Shown piece after piece: positions 33,260-43,956 of a DNA stretch of 64,000 nucleotides. This DNA is from Arion vulgaris. Taxonomy: Eukaryota > Mollusca > Gastropoda > Stylommatophora > Arionidae. The position numbers and the translations under genes were made by a program. The stretch covers positions 86,268,203 through 86,332,202 of the forward strand of contig CM036753.1 of NCBI GenBank assembly GCA_020796225.1. The letters run 5' to 3'. Below the pieces are notes generated by a model. It was not told the origin of the DNA. It worked only from the letters and a program-made list of their open reading frames with translations, and ran no database searches. The stretch's first letter is position 1. Each line of letters begins with the position of its first letter.

Positions 33260-33450
33260 GAGCCCAGCGTGTTCGTAGCGCGTTGGACGACGGGTGATAA
33301 GCCATCTGTGAGTGCGGGTTCAATTCCGCGGGCTGGCAGAATAGCCACAGGTTCTCCAGACTTACGGTGTTTGTGGCACCGAACCGAAGGGTTACGATGT
33401 CCATGGCACGAAGAGCTGAAAGCTCAAGTGCTTCTGGATCGGGGAAAAAT
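33260..33450 (+). mobile_element. tRNA-derived SINE, family C, copy 3
   Basis: Best family C copy. Head gcccagcgtgttcgtagcgc, B-box GGGTTCAATTCC at about 33317-33328, and an acceptor-like pairing of ccagc near the start with gctgg near 33335. The body contains ctccagacttacggtgt and the copy ends in gcttctggatcggggaaaaa. Flanked by cctaaat at 33253-33259 and 33451-33457, a probable 7-base target-site duplication (longer if one base has been lost). Confidence 0.88.
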
Positions 33451-33457
33451 CCTAAAT

Positions 33458-34289
33458 ACTCGTGGGGCAAAGCTTCGCAAGAAGGTGTCAGGTTATTCGG
33501 CTGCACAACACATATATTAGATCAGATCGACACAAAATTAGTGGGACAATTGTTTGCGTCTCTTACAAAAACAAACCAGTACATATATTCACTGTGTACT
33601 GTTGTCCAGACTAGAAGGGGGGGTACGAAACTCAGCAGCTATTGACTGATAGAAAATTACCAAGGCCATGTATTCTGGCACGATCAATCAGTTAGACTAT
33701 ACGAGTCTCGTTACTTTTCCAGCAAACGTTTCTGGCAAATTGGCTAGAACCAATGTCACATAAATTTGTGAACACAAGCTGTGATAGCTACCGATCTCTA
33801 GATGTTGTACGGGAAGTCGTGTAGACACATACTCTGAGATTCTGCTAGTCTGACGTGCGAGCCAATCTCATGCCATGCGCAGTTACACTTACAGTGTTAC
33901 CTCTCCTCTTTGATAACATTACTTTCGATCGATACACTATTTATCAGACTGTCAATACAGGTAAGTGGAATAGGATCTTGGTCAGTGCTATCTCTCACTG
34001 ATATTGGCGCTGAATTGTTACATTAATTCATTACACCTACGACTCCAAAATATCAACTACAGCAATGGTTATCTATCAGTTGGGTTCACGACGATCTTAT
34101 TTTTTAGAGATAAAATATTCTTGCGACTTCCTTGCAAAAAACATTCCCTCTGACAGTAGAACATACCCTTACTAATCATATACAATACAGAATAAAAAGA
34201 CTAATTTTAAATGAGCTAGCAAAATTGAAGCTTTGGAAACAATTTTGACCATGTTAAACAGTCACAAGTAGTTGGAAGAGAAAGGTAAA
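33458..34289. other. Unassigned stretch with a repeat F relic
   Basis: At 33950-34020 taggatcttggtcagtgcta followed by tggcgctg resembles the end of repeat F at 22985-23030. Otherwise nothing recognised. Confidence 0.4.
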
Positions 34290-34470
34290 TGCGAGAATGA
34301 ATGGTTCCTCGTGTACGAGGAAGGGGACGACCAAGACAAAAGTGAAAGCAGGACATCAAAGAAACATTGAACAAGACGCTGGAGGAGGCGGAAGAACTTG
34401 CTCCAGATCGAGAGTTTTTCCAACGGGCTGTGATGAGTGCGACGTTCCGCAAGGGACATGCCATTACTTG
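34290..34470 (+). pseudogene. LINE C-terminal tail fragment
   Basis: Allowing frame changes, the plus strand gives VPRTRGRGRPRQKWKQDIKE, then TLNKTLEEAEELAPDREFFQ and RAVMSATFRKGHAIT. The GRGRPR.KW.QDIKET and ELA.DR.FFRRAV segments parallel the end of the LINE at 137-785 (GRPRRRWLQDIKETM, ELARDRMNFRCAAKRAT). Confidence 0.75.
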
Positions 34471-34561
34471 AAGCCAAATACCCGAGTACATTTAGTAATA
34501 CTATTTACTTTCGCTAGGGGTTGCAATATCCAGACATAATCAGACGTCTTGGTCACAATAT

Positions 34562-34860
34562 CAGGTCATTATATTTCGCTTAGGTACCGGACACTGCAGA
34601 CTCAACAAATACTTACATAGAATAGGAATAAGTCAAAACAGTTATCTGCTAGTGTCAACAGGCGGAACAGACACCGGAGCATGTCTTGCAAGACTGTACT
34701 CTCCTGTGTGAGCTGAAAAACAACATGTGGTCACATCTAGTTGACCTAAAAACTAAGCTTTGTGGAAACCTGAAAGACCTGAATCTGACTGCCCAGTTTG
34801 TGGTCCACAGTAAACAAAGGGCATGACCAGAGATCGCTGAAGAAGAAGAAGTACTGTTCG
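34562..34860 (+). pseudogene. RNase H-type LINE 3' end with (GAA)n tail
   Basis: Sequence paralogue of 18150-18420 (cggacactgcagactcaac, gcatgtcttgcaagactgta, ggaaacctgaaagacctgaa). It ends gcatgaccagagatcgctga followed by a (GAA)n run. Protein frames are broken. Confidence 0.8.
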
Positions 34861-34986
34861 AGGGGTCTCTATGGCAAATTGGTTAAGAAGAAGAAGAAGA
34901 GGTACTGTGCGAGGGTCTCTATGGCAAATTGGTTATAAAAGAAGAAGAAGAAGTACTGTGCGAGGGTCTCTTGGCAAATTGGTTAA

Positions 34987-35028
<42 letters not shown>

Positions 35029-35062
35029 GTACTGTGCGAGGGGTCTCTATGACAAATTGGTT
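34840..35062 (+). repeat. Tandem SINE heads alternating with (GAA)n
   Basis: Four units, each made of a GAA run, tactgtgcgag and the SINE D head ggtctctatggcaaattggt. The heads start near 34864, 34914, 34966 and 35042. GAA runs differ in length; the longest is about 13 triplets at 34989-35026. Only the last head continues into a SINE body. Confidence 0.92.
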
Positions 35063-35275
35063 AAGACGTTTGCGTGTCGTTCTGAAGATTGTGAGTTTTA
35101 ATCTGACTGAGTCACATGTGCACATTTTTTCCTCAGATTCCTAGGATTGTTGCTTTAGCTAGGATGTTCGTGCTTTGTGCAACACTCTCTGTGGATGACA
35201 TGCTATTTCTGTCGACAAGGACGAAGTCATATGGGGGAAACCAGTGCAATGAAGTCAAACTTTGTGCTGTCTAAC
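35040..35275 (+). mobile_element. tRNA-derived SINE, family D, copy 4
   Basis: Head ggggtctctatgacaaattg followed by gttaagacgtttgcg, a degenerate B-box region (gtgagttttaatctgac), tcacatgtgcacatttt, gattcctaggattgttg, gtgctttgtgcaac and the 3' part gtcatatgggggaaaccagt then gcaatgaag. Collinear with 53450-53735. Confidence 0.8.
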
Positions 35276-35334
35276 TCTAACGTAGTGATACCAAGAAATA
35301 TATCTTCTTCTTTTCTTCCACAATTTACTTCTTT

Positions 35335-36950
35335 ATAGAAGTGTTGGAAGCGGGGGGTATAGTGGTCTTGTGTGTGCTTGTGTTAAGGCACTTTGTAAAC
35401 TGTTTTTCATTATCTTAAGGCTGTTCTTGATGCCGTCGCTGCATCTTTTGCGTGGTCTTTCTCTTGCTTTGTACTCATTATACTTTTTCTGTGTGGCTCT
35501 CTGTGGTAGACGATACCAGGGCATTCCTGTGAGGTGTCCAATCCATTTAATCTGTTGTTCTTTTACGAATTGCATGACAGGTTTCACATCCAGTCTTCTT
35601 CTGATGTCTTCATTTCTAATTGTGTCTCTTATTGTCACATCTGCAGCTCTTCTAATACACCTCATCTCTGTCGTTATGATTTTCCGCACATTAACTGCTG
35701 TTATTGGCCAAGTTTGATACTGGTAACATAGTGTTGGCCAGAAAATCGTTCTTATAATATTTGCTTTAGTTTTTAACGGTATCTCTTTATGTGACAACAG
35801 TAGTGTTAACTGTCCCGGTGCCTGGTTAGCTTTTGTGCATCGATTGCCGATTTCCATAACGATACTTCCGCCTGCATTGAAAATTGCTCCTGAGTATTTA
35901 GCCTCATTGGTTTGTTTTCTTTCTATATTCTGGAGTTTTATTGTAAAGTTTTCTAGTTGTCTACTTATTGCCATTGTCTCTGTCTTTATATATTTATTTT
36001 TATGTTGTACTCCTCATTCTTGATGTTAACTAAGCTCAAATGGTTCTGGAGAGATTCTTCATTTTCTGCAATCAGTACTTGGTCGTCTGCAAATAAAAGT
36101 TCTGAAATATTATTTCTTACTCTATTCCTGCTTCTCTACTTATGTTGTCCATGTATGTTATAAACAGCAGTGGGAGAGCACACATCCTTGTCTGACTCCT
36201 TAATTTGTTATGAATGTTTTTGATGTTCCGGCTTTTGTTCTTATGTAACTTTTACTTGAAATGTATAAACTCTTGCAGACCTTGATGAGATGTTTGCTGA
36301 TTCCATATTTTCTTAGACAATCCCATAGTTTGTTTCTATCGACTGTTGAATGCCTTTTCCTGGTCTATGAATGTCACACTACAGATCTTGTTATGTTCGA
36401 TTGCTCTTTCCGTCAGTTGTCTTAATATGAATATTGCATTGGTACAGCTTCTATTTCGTCTGAAACCCATCTGTGCTTCTGAGAGTTGTTCTTCAAATGT
36501 TGGTCTTAGTCTTTTTTCAATTATCTTAGCCTACATTTTTCTTATGTGACTTAGTAGTGAGATTCCCCTATAGTTATTACATTCCTTCTTGCTGCCTTTG
36601 TTTTTCCAAATTGATGTAATTATTGCTGTTTGCCAATCTTCTGGTGTTTCTTGGTCCTCCCATGCGATTTGGGAGATTCATCTAACCCATTTTTCACCTG
36701 CCTCTCCAGCTGCTTTGATGGCTTATATGGGTAAATCGTATGTGCCTGTTGCTTTGTGTTTTGGTGCCAACTTTATTACATTTCCTACCTCTGCTAGTAG
36801 TATTTCTGGTTCTAATTCCTCCATTTCTTCCTCTGTATTATAGCAGTTTATTCTCCCATAAGTTTTATCACAATTAAGTAGCTCTTAAAGTAGTTTCTCC
36901 ATCTTTCTATAATTAATTTCTGCTCCAGGAATATTTAGGAATAACAAAAC
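35335..36950 (-). pseudogene. LINE reverse transcriptase, minus strand
   Basis: Reading the minus strand from 36950: KHKATG, EDWQTAIITSIWKNKG then NNYRGISLLSHIRKM (RT fingers, near 36540-36650), AKIIEKRLRPTFEEQLSEAQ then MGFRRNRSCT (36440-36530), TFIDQEKAF (near 36350-36375; the F.D of motif A, with D kept), GVRQGCVLS (near 36190-36215) and FADDQVLIAE (36064-36093). A 213-codon frame at 35333-35974 follows, with PTLCYQYQTWPIT, TTEMRCIRRAADVTIRDTIR and QQIKWIGHL. Stops and shifts break the 5' half. The order and motifs establish a non-LTR RT; endonuclease not found. Same family as 23536-24295. Confidence 0.9.
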
Positions 36951-37167
36951 ATTATCTCATATTTTTGTTTAGCGAACTAGACACAGGAAGTCAAATATTT
37001 AATTACCTTATGCAATGATGTTTCTTCTCACAAAACTAACTGTACCTTGAAGGACAAGGCATGCATGTTAAACGCTTTTTGTGGTATTAGATTAACATTG
37101 TTTGATCGGTTTGAATCAAGGTAATTAAACCCAGTCTAAATATAGCTATGTTTTGGAGAACAGTAAG

Positions 37168-37360
37168 CATGGGCGTTCATATGTTAAGGCACGGAGAGGC
37201 AATTGCCACCACCTGGAAAATGGCTTTGTGGTAACACAGTTTTATACGAATGTGGTTTTATCCATTTCCACGTAGTAAACATTACTCACTTCAAACTAAA
37301 AATTAAAATTGTATTCATTCATTTTGCCCCATCCTGAAAAAATCTATGTGGACGCCCATG
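37168..37360. mobile_element. Candidate MITE with CATGGGCGT ends
   Basis: A 193-bp AT-rich segment bounded by catgggcgttcatatg on the left and tatgtggacgcccatg on the right, which are inverted repeats with one or two mismatches over 16 bases. Words containing agtaa sit outside both ends, but a flush duplication is not clear. No coding sequence. Confidence 0.55.
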
Positions 37361-37915
37361 GAAGTAATGGTACAATAGAAACGTATATAGATCACAATCA
37401 TAGATCATTTATTTTAGTTTGTGAAATTTGAATCTGGCTTTATTTATCAATAACTAAGAATGTTTAGTTTTAGCTTAGTTGTCAGATCATCATTACTTGC
37501 ACATCGAACCAATTAGTCAATAAGTGCTCCGATCACTTCATCAGTATATCTCTCAGCGTGTGGTAACTAACGACATCAGTTCTATATCGGTTTACTGTTC
37601 TACTTTGGCTTCCAGTATAATGTTATTGTCTAGTTACACTACATTTGATTTGGCATTCTTGCAGTCTGTTTAGAGTTGCAGATTCACCCCCATTCCTTGG
37701 ATCGTTTACAAGCCTTAGAGAATTCAGAAAAACTACGAATGTACGTAGAATTCATGAAATTACTTGTCCTATTGATGATCACAAGAGAATCAGCTTAATT
37801 GCTGTTTATTTGATAACTGTTTGAATGCGTTGTCGGTGTAATGAAATCAGTCCTTCACTTTTCAATATCAGACGGCGAAAAAAGGGAGACCTAGGGGCAC
37901 ATGGAGAAGAACTTT
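37361..37915. other. Unassigned spacer
   Basis: At 37495-37545 a short LINE-end relic is possible (aagtgctccgatcacttcat resembles 19675-19700). Otherwise nothing recognised. Confidence 0.4.
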
Positions 37916-38415
37916 TGAGATAGAGCTTAAAGACATGCATAGAACAAGGTTTGAGGTAGAGCTTAAAGACATGCATAGAACTAGGTTTTAGGTAGAGCTT
38001 AAAGACATGCATAGAACTAGGTTTTATGTAGAGCTTAAAGACATGCATAGAACAAGGTTTGAGAGTAGAGCTTAAAGATATACATAGAACTAGGTTTGAG
38101 ACAGAGCTTAAAGACATGCATAGAACAAGGTTTTAGGTAGAGCTTAAAGACATGCATAGAACTAGGTTTGCAAATGAGCTCAAAGACATACATAGAACTA
38201 GATATGAGACAGAGCTCAAAAGCATGCATAGAACCAGGTTTATCATAGATTTGAGACAGAGCTCAAAAGCATGCATAGAACTAGGTTTGAGGTAGAGCTT
38301 AAAGTCATGCATAGAACTAGGTTTGAGGTAGAGTTCAAAGACATGCATAGAACTAGGTTTGAGGTACAGATCAAAAGCATGCATAGAATCAGGTTTATCG
38401 TGGAAAGGAAGATAC
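37916..38415 (+). repeat. 36-bp minisatellite, about 14 copies
   Basis: Unit tagagcttaaagacatgcat followed by agaactaggtttgagg, 36-base period in the left part, with a few shorter or diverged units to the right. The period is a multiple of three, so the minus-strand frames stay open and give FKLYLKPSSMHV repeats with no other sign of coding. Confidence 0.95.
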
Positions 38416-38529
38416 AAAATCGTATTTAACAGCAATTATTTTTATATCTGCCTTATGTGTCTTTGAAAGCGATGTGGACTGATGATGATGGGGTGTACTA
38501 GTTGTACATGTGTTCTTCTATATCATTTA

Positions 38530-38685
38530 CACTTTACTACTGTGTACCAATTATACTGTTGTTTTTGCATACCATTTACACGCTACTGCTGTGTACCAAC
38601 TGTACTGTTGTCCTTGCATACAATATACAGCTTACTGCTGTGTACCAATTATACTTCACTGACGTGTATCAATTACAAAAGTCTG
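38530..38685 (+). repeat. 49-bp tandem repeat, three copies
   Basis: tgtgtaccaa starts at 38541, 38590 and 38639, each followed by tatactgttg- and tgcatac-like words. Confidence 0.85.
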
Positions 38686-39107
38686 AATTATCCAGACTGC
38701 ACTTTTCTCCAAATTACCAATATCTTATAATGCGATACAACTTTCCATATATTTTACACTTTAGTTAGACAGTCAAGCAAAGTAAACAAACAAAACATAA
38801 TACAGGAACGCACTTTGAAGAGAATTACAGTGTAAACTTGGCAACATTTTGGTTATTTTCTGCTAGAACATGTACATTCGTGACGAGTCAGTCTTCATTC
38901 TAGCGACTCAGTGACAAGAGTTTAACAATGTCAACAAATACCTCTATACAGACTACGCCAAGTTTCTGTCGACACTCAAAAGCACTCTATTTGCCTTTTG
39001 TACCTAAAAAATGTAAGTTAAAACATTCTCGAACTATAGGCGCTATCGCGTGTAGGATACACTATCTGGTCTTTGAATAAATAAAATTCAATGCACGGGA
39101 TAAAAAA
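38686..39107. other. Unassigned spacer
   Basis: Nothing recognised. Confidence 0.4.
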
Positions 39108-39262
39108 AACACAGTGACTTTAGCAACTTGCATTACATTCATTGTATTGTATGACTCTACATAGTGACTTTAGCAACTTGCATTTCATTCATTGTATTGT
39201 ATGACTCTATACACAGTGACTTTAGCAACTTGTATTTCATTCATTGTATTGTATGACTCTAT
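39108..39262 (+). repeat. 50-52 bp tandem repeat, three copies
   Basis: cagtgactttagcaacttgc followed by tcattgtattgtatgactct; starts at about 39113, 39163 and 39215. Confidence 0.9.
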
Positions 39263-39559
39263 ATCTGTTTGAGAATATATCTGCTCTTACCTTGATCCTT
39301 ACTCAAAGATTATGACATGCGATTCACTAATCGTATTTTGCTTGGTACACGTTTCAGTATATTCAATGATAGGCGAAAATTTATGTTTTTTTTGGTTCAG
39401 ATGTATTCTCACGTACCTATAAGAAATAGTGACTTGGAAAAAAATGCAATGACCTGTAACTGTCCTCATCTGATGACTATCGTTGGGATTCTAGCAATCA
39501 GGCGTATGAACTTGATGTAAATATGTTTCTCTCTGATGTATTTATGAAACAGTTGTATT

Positions 39560-40290
39560 ATGTCAGGGAGGTAAGACATCAAACATCACTTTAAATGGCG
39601 ACCATCTAACACCAGTGCAAAAATTCTGCTATCTTGGGTCCACGGTCACTGCCAGCCTTTCTCTTGACGAGAAAATCAACGCTCGTATAGGGAGTGCCGC
39701 TACTACATTCGGCAAACTATCAAAGCGAGCGTGGGACAACAAAAATTGACATTGCAGACGAAGACTCAAATATATCGAGCCTGTGTAATTAGTTCTTTAC
39801 TATATGGCTCAGAAACATGGACAGCCTACTCAAGACACGAGAGGAGACTTAACATCTTTCACCTTCGATGTCTCCGCAAGATTATGAACATCAGGTGGTA
39901 CGACAAGATAACCAATACTGAAGTACTACAACGTGCAAATCTGCCTTCCATCATGGGCATGCTCAGCAGTAGACGACTAAGATGGTTGGGACATGTGAGA
40001 AGAATGGAAACTTATCACATACCAAAACAAATGTTGTTCTGTGAACTTTCGGAGGAAGAGGCACCAGGGTAGACCACTGCTCAGATATAAAGATGTCTGC
40101 AAAACCTCAATGAAAAACTTTTCTATAGATCCCAGCACATGGGAGGGACTAGCTGATGACAGAGTTGTGTGGAAAGCCAAATTACGGAAGGGCGCAGAGT
40201 CTTTTGAGAAGAGACTTATGTACGAGCTGAACAACAAGAGAGAAAAGCGAAAACTCAGAAGTTGTCACAATAAAACACTTGCCTATTGAC
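39560..40290 (+). pseudogene. RTE-like LINE reverse transcriptase, C-terminal part
   Basis: Starts after the FADD region with FCYLGSTVTASLSLDEKINA then RIGSAATTFGKL (39630-39720). A 113-codon frame at 39731-40072 reads QTKTQIYRACVISSLLYGSE then TWTAYSRHERRLNIFHLRCL, RKIMNIRWYDKITN, and SSRRLRWLGHVRRM. After a one-base break the frame at 40041-40289 continues PLLRYKDVCKTSMKNFSIDP then STWEGLADDRVVWK. The RLRWLGHV.RM and R.KD.CK..L.....D segments are typical of RTE-like LINE ends. The best preserved LINE terminus here; no palm. Confidence 0.9.
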
Positions 40291-40315
40291 CGTCTGTAAA
40301 GATGAAAAGGGCCAT

Positions 40316-40351
40316 ACATACATACATACATACATACATACATACATACAT
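40316..40351 (+). repeat. (CATA)n microsatellite
   Basis: Nine tetranucleotide units shortly after the LINE end at 40290; possibly seeded by its 3' tail. Confidence 0.95.
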
Positions 40352-40444
40352 TTATGTATTTATCACAGGCATTGTATATTTTAATATACAAAATTACATT
40401 AAGAAGTTGATATTTAATGACTGTATTTTTCTGCTTTGGCGCTC

Positions 40445-41338
40445 CTCATAAATATTGCTTGTCTGCATTGATACTCCCAAGCAAATAATGCTTGTCTGCA
40501 TTAGGTACTCCTAGCAAATAATGCTTGTCTGCACTGGTACTACCGAGCAAATAATGCTTGTCTGCATTGGTACTACCGAGCAAATAATGCTTGTCTGCAT
40601 TGGTACTCCCTAGCAAATAATGCTTGTCTGCACTAGTACTACCGAGCAAATAATGCTTGTCTGCATTGGTACTCCCTAGCAAATAATGCTTGTCTGCACT
40701 AGTACTACCGAGCAAATAATGCTTGTCTGCATTGGTACTACCGAGCAAATAATGCTTGTCTGCATTGGTACTACATAGCAAATACTGCTTGTCTGCATTG
40801 GTACTACCGAGCAAATAATGCTTGTCTGCATTGGTACTACCGAGCAAATAATGCTTGTCTGCATTGGTACTACATAGCAAATAATGCTTGTCTGCATTGG
40901 TACACCCGAACAAATAAAGCTTGTCTGCATTGGTACACCCGAACAAATAAAGCTTGTCTGCATTGGTACTACCGAGCCAATACTGCTTGTCTGCATTGGT
41001 ACTACCGAGCCAATAATGCTTGTCTGAATTGGTACTACCGAGCCAATAATGCTTGTCTGCATTGGTACTACCGAGCCAATAATGCTTGTCTGCATTGGTA
41101 CTACCGAGCCAATACTGCTTGTCTGCATTGGTACTCCGAGCAATACTGCTTGTCTGCATTGGTACTACGAGCCAATAATGCTTGTCTGCATTGGTACTAC
41201 AGAGCAAATAAAGCTTGTCTGCATTGGTACTACCGAGCAAATAATGCTTGTCTGCATTGGTACTCTAGCAATAATGCTTGTCTGCATTGGTACTACCAGA
41301 GCAAATAAAGCTTGTCTGCATTGGTACTACTAGCAAAA
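40445..41338 (+). repeat. 33-bp minisatellite, about 27 copies
   Basis: Unit gtactaccgagcaaataatg followed by cttgtctgcattg, exact 33-base period. Variants include gagccaat in the 40975-41180 block, cccgaac at 40905-40945, and several one- or two-base deletions at 41130-41170 and 41265-41275. Because 33 is divisible by three, minus-strand frames stay open for up to 264 codons as an 11-residue repeat (GSTNADKHYLL); I see no start context or second domain to support a gene. Confidence 0.96.
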
Positions 41339-41344
41339 TAGGAA

Positions 41345-41625
41345 GACTGCGTAAACTTGGTAAATAGTGAAACAGTAAAACAAGTACTATAGTTTTACAA
41401 AATACAGAAACAGTGACGATAAAGCACGTTTCGACCAACAAGGCTTTATCAAGCAAACGAACAAACAGGAGTGACAAATTAAAATGAATCACAAATGGAC
41501 GACCAAATACGATAGGTTGATATTGGTCGCCCATTTGTGATTCATAATTGTCACTCTTTCGTTTGATAAAGCTTGTTGGTCAGAAACTTGCTGTTTATCG
41601 TCACTGTTTCTGATTGTAAACATAA
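41345..41625. mobile_element. Two Penelope tails in inverted orientation
   Basis: 41379-41512 is the inverted form of the Penelope tail at 25675-25815 (ctatagttttacaaaataca, aacagtgacgataaagc, tttcgaccaacaaggcttta, caagcaaacgaacaaacagg). 41518-41620 is a second tail in direct orientation (tttgtgattcataattgtca, cgtttgataaagcttgttgg, tgctgtttatcgtcactgtt). The two tails face away from a short centre near 41513-41520. The 33-bp satellite borders the left and a decayed form of it the right. No coding part is present. Confidence 0.88.
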
Positions 41626-41639
41626 CTTTGTTGTACTTC

Positions 41640-41985
41640 CTACTACATAGCAAATAATGCTTGTTTGTCTGACTGAATGTTCCCTATCAATTAACAATTA
41701 TTTGTTTGTATTTACATTTTCGAGAGTAGAGCAATTTTTTTGTCTGCATTTACACAATTGAGCAAAGAGCATTTGCTCGTCTGTATTTATATTCTTCTGC
41801 AAATAACTATTGTCTCTACGCATTTATGTCATAAGCAAACGGCGATTGTTTGTCTATTTTTGCATTCCTGACAGCATTTGTTTTGGTTTTTTTGTCTTGA
41901 TATCCCTAATAAAAAAGCATTTGTTTATTTTTCTTGACATTCTTGAGCATATAGCATTTGTATTACTGTTTTAACAATGTTGAGC
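41640..41985 (+). repeat. Decayed edge of the 33-bp satellite
   Basis: The first unit after the Penelope tails, tactacatagcaaataatgc, is nearly intact. Further right only words such as gagcaaagagcatttg, tttgtctgcatttaca and gagcatatagcatttg recur at irregular spacing of about 50 bases. Confidence 0.65.
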
Positions 41986-42919
41986 AAAAAAGAACTCTTG
42001 TGTCCGTCAGGACAACCCAAGTTAAAAGGAATGCTGCATATTAGCTCGTGTCGTTGACGTAGATTCTGCTATGAATTGTGAAGAAATTGAGAATATATGG
42101 GTGTCCCAAAAGTTATTGAGCAGTGAAAAATTTTGCAATATTTTACAAAATAGTAGAGAGAATAAATGTCTCAATGTTAGAGAATAAAGGTGTTGTTCTA
42201 GTGACACTGCAAAACATACCCTTACAGACTGCCTGGTGACCATTATACAAGTTGTCGATGTTGGGGTAACTTCAAAATCTGCTGACTGCAATCACTATCA
42301 CGATGCTTGGTTATACCTGTTGTTACCACGAAACACACTTTCTTCTACTAGAGGGCATAATCCTGCTCCACAGAGTAGTCTTAACCATTCTATACAAAAT
42401 AATATAGTGACTGTTACACCTGGTGTACGGGACCAGTATCCTGGGAGACTTAAACTAGGGGTAGTAGATACTACTAACGCTTCTATAGCTAAACATGTTA
42501 GCAAAGTATCGAATGAAACAATAAACTGACACAGTATAATGAATAAATATCAAAAACAACTAAAACGTGTGAAGACACAGAAATGATACAACTGGTGCCA
42601 AGACAACTGTTGATAAATACTAACATTCATCATCAATCCTCGTTGTCCCAAAGGATATAAAAGAAAGAGATAAAAAATGTACACTCAATTTCATTTTGTG
42701 CCTTTCTTTCCACCTCAAACCTACTCCTATGCAAGTCTTTCAGCTCTACCTCAAAAGTTCTTCTTCTTATGCCCATATGCTTTATTTCTTCCACTGTCCC
42801 TGCGGCGTCCACTGCATTGCATACCTTTCTTTCTCATCCTGATGACATCGTCATCGTCTCCCTTGTATCTCTTTATTTATATCTTCCAGTCCAGTTCTAT
42901 CATGAAACTATCATATTAC
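41986..42919. other. Unassigned stretch
   Basis: A possible mariner-like end (gggtgtcccaaaagttattg) stands alone at 42099-42118. No partner or transposase was found. Frames here show no domain. Confidence 0.4.
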
Positions 42920-43361
42920 TTCTTGCTTTATTCAAGCAGTATTGCCTTATTCAAGCAGTATTGCCTTATTCAAGCAGTATTGCATTATTCAAGCAGTATT
43001 GCCTTATTCAAGCAGTATTGCTTTATTCAAGCAGTATTGCTTTATTCAAAATATTGCTTTATTCAAGACAGTATTGCTTTATTCAACAGTATTGCCTTAT
43101 TCAAGCAGTATTGCCTTATTCAAGCAGTATTGCTTTATTCAAGCAGTATTGCTTTATTCAAGCAGTATTGCATTATTCAAGAAGTATTGCCTTATTCAAG
43201 CAGTATTGCTTTATTCAAGCAGTATTGCTTTATTCAAGCAGTATTGCTTTATTCAAGCAGTATTGCTTTATTCAAGCAGTATTGCTTTATTCAAGCAGTA
43301 TTGCTTTATTCAAGCAGTATTGCCTTATTCAAGCAGTATTGCTTTATTCAAGCAGTATTGA
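42920..43361 (+). repeat. 19-bp minisatellite, about 23 copies
   Basis: Unit attgctttattcaagcagt, with a c/t variant (gcctta/gcttta) and a few short units near 43046-43095. It contains no stop in any plus-strand frame, and since 19 is not a multiple of three a frame runs through all three phases (SSIALFKQYCFIQAVLLY). The long frames at 42677-43423 are therefore artefacts of the repeat. Confidence 0.97.
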
Positions 43362-43784
43362 AACGTGAGAAGTTGCAAAGATTCAGCACAAAAATAAAGT
43401 TTATCTTGTACATAAGAAAGTGATTTACTTATACTCTGTCACAATGATTACGTGTATGTGTTCGTCCAACGTGTAAGTGTTTACTGTAAAGACAGTTGGC
43501 TGGTATAATATCTTGTCTACAACCAGTTCAGGTTGACAATAAAGTGTAACAAAAGCGACCATATCTTTACTGTGTTATTTTTTAAGTAAAGCATATTTTA
43601 GTGAATAGCGAAACCAGCTGGTAATATACATTGTTTACTTCACAATGGTTAAAAACTTCACCATTTGTCTAGTTCTCTGCCTTTTTTCTTCTTTTTAATT
43701 GTTCTTCATCTGCTGTGAATTCATGCGTAGTAATGGCGTCTAATATAGCACTTCTGACTTATTTGTGCGTGAAAGCTTGCTTTC
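43362..43784. other. Unassigned spacer
   Basis: Nothing recognised. Confidence 0.4.
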
Positions 43785-43930
43785 TTTATCCCCATTCAGG
43801 TGCCCCTCCCCATTCAAGTGCCCCTCGCCATTCAACTCAGTCTAACTCCGACTTAAAAAGTATTTGTAATTTCGATCCCTAAGTAAAGAATCAGGGTCTT
43901 ATTTAGCCCAACCGTGTACTGTGTGAACAT
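43785..43930 (-). mobile_element. SINE family I, partial copy
   Basis: The minus strand gives cacagtacacggttgggcta, agaccctgattctttactta, gtcggagttagactga and aatggcgaggggca, collinear with 61585-61700. The tRNA-like head is missing. The end near 43790-43835 shows a short duplication of ccccattca(a/g)gtgcccctc. Confidence 0.65.
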
Positions 43931-43956
43931 CGAAAATGTTCCGTGAGCTTAAACTA

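Noticed and set aside
33260..33340. Functional tRNA gene at SINE heads (also 11950-12048, 53450-53570)
   Set aside because: A- and B-boxes are present but the acceptor and anticodon stems do not pair well and the sequence continues into a SINE body shared by several copies.
36346..36843. Hydrophobic plus-strand frames suggesting membrane proteins
   Set aside because: Shadows of the minus-strand LINE reverse transcriptase, whose motifs are clear on the other strand.
40446..41240. 264-codon minus-strand frame with 11-residue repeats (GSTNADKHYLL)
   Set aside because: It is the translation of a 33-bp minisatellite whose period is a multiple of three. Other frames are open too, and there is no signal peptide, second domain or splice context.
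42099..42118. Mariner-like terminal word gggtgtcccaaaagttattg
   Set aside because: No inverted partner and no transposase nearby; a single end is not enough.
42677..43423. 248-codon plus-strand frame and two overlapping long frames
   Set aside because: The 19-bp repeat lacks stops in every plus-strand frame, so long frames in all three phases are expected by construction.
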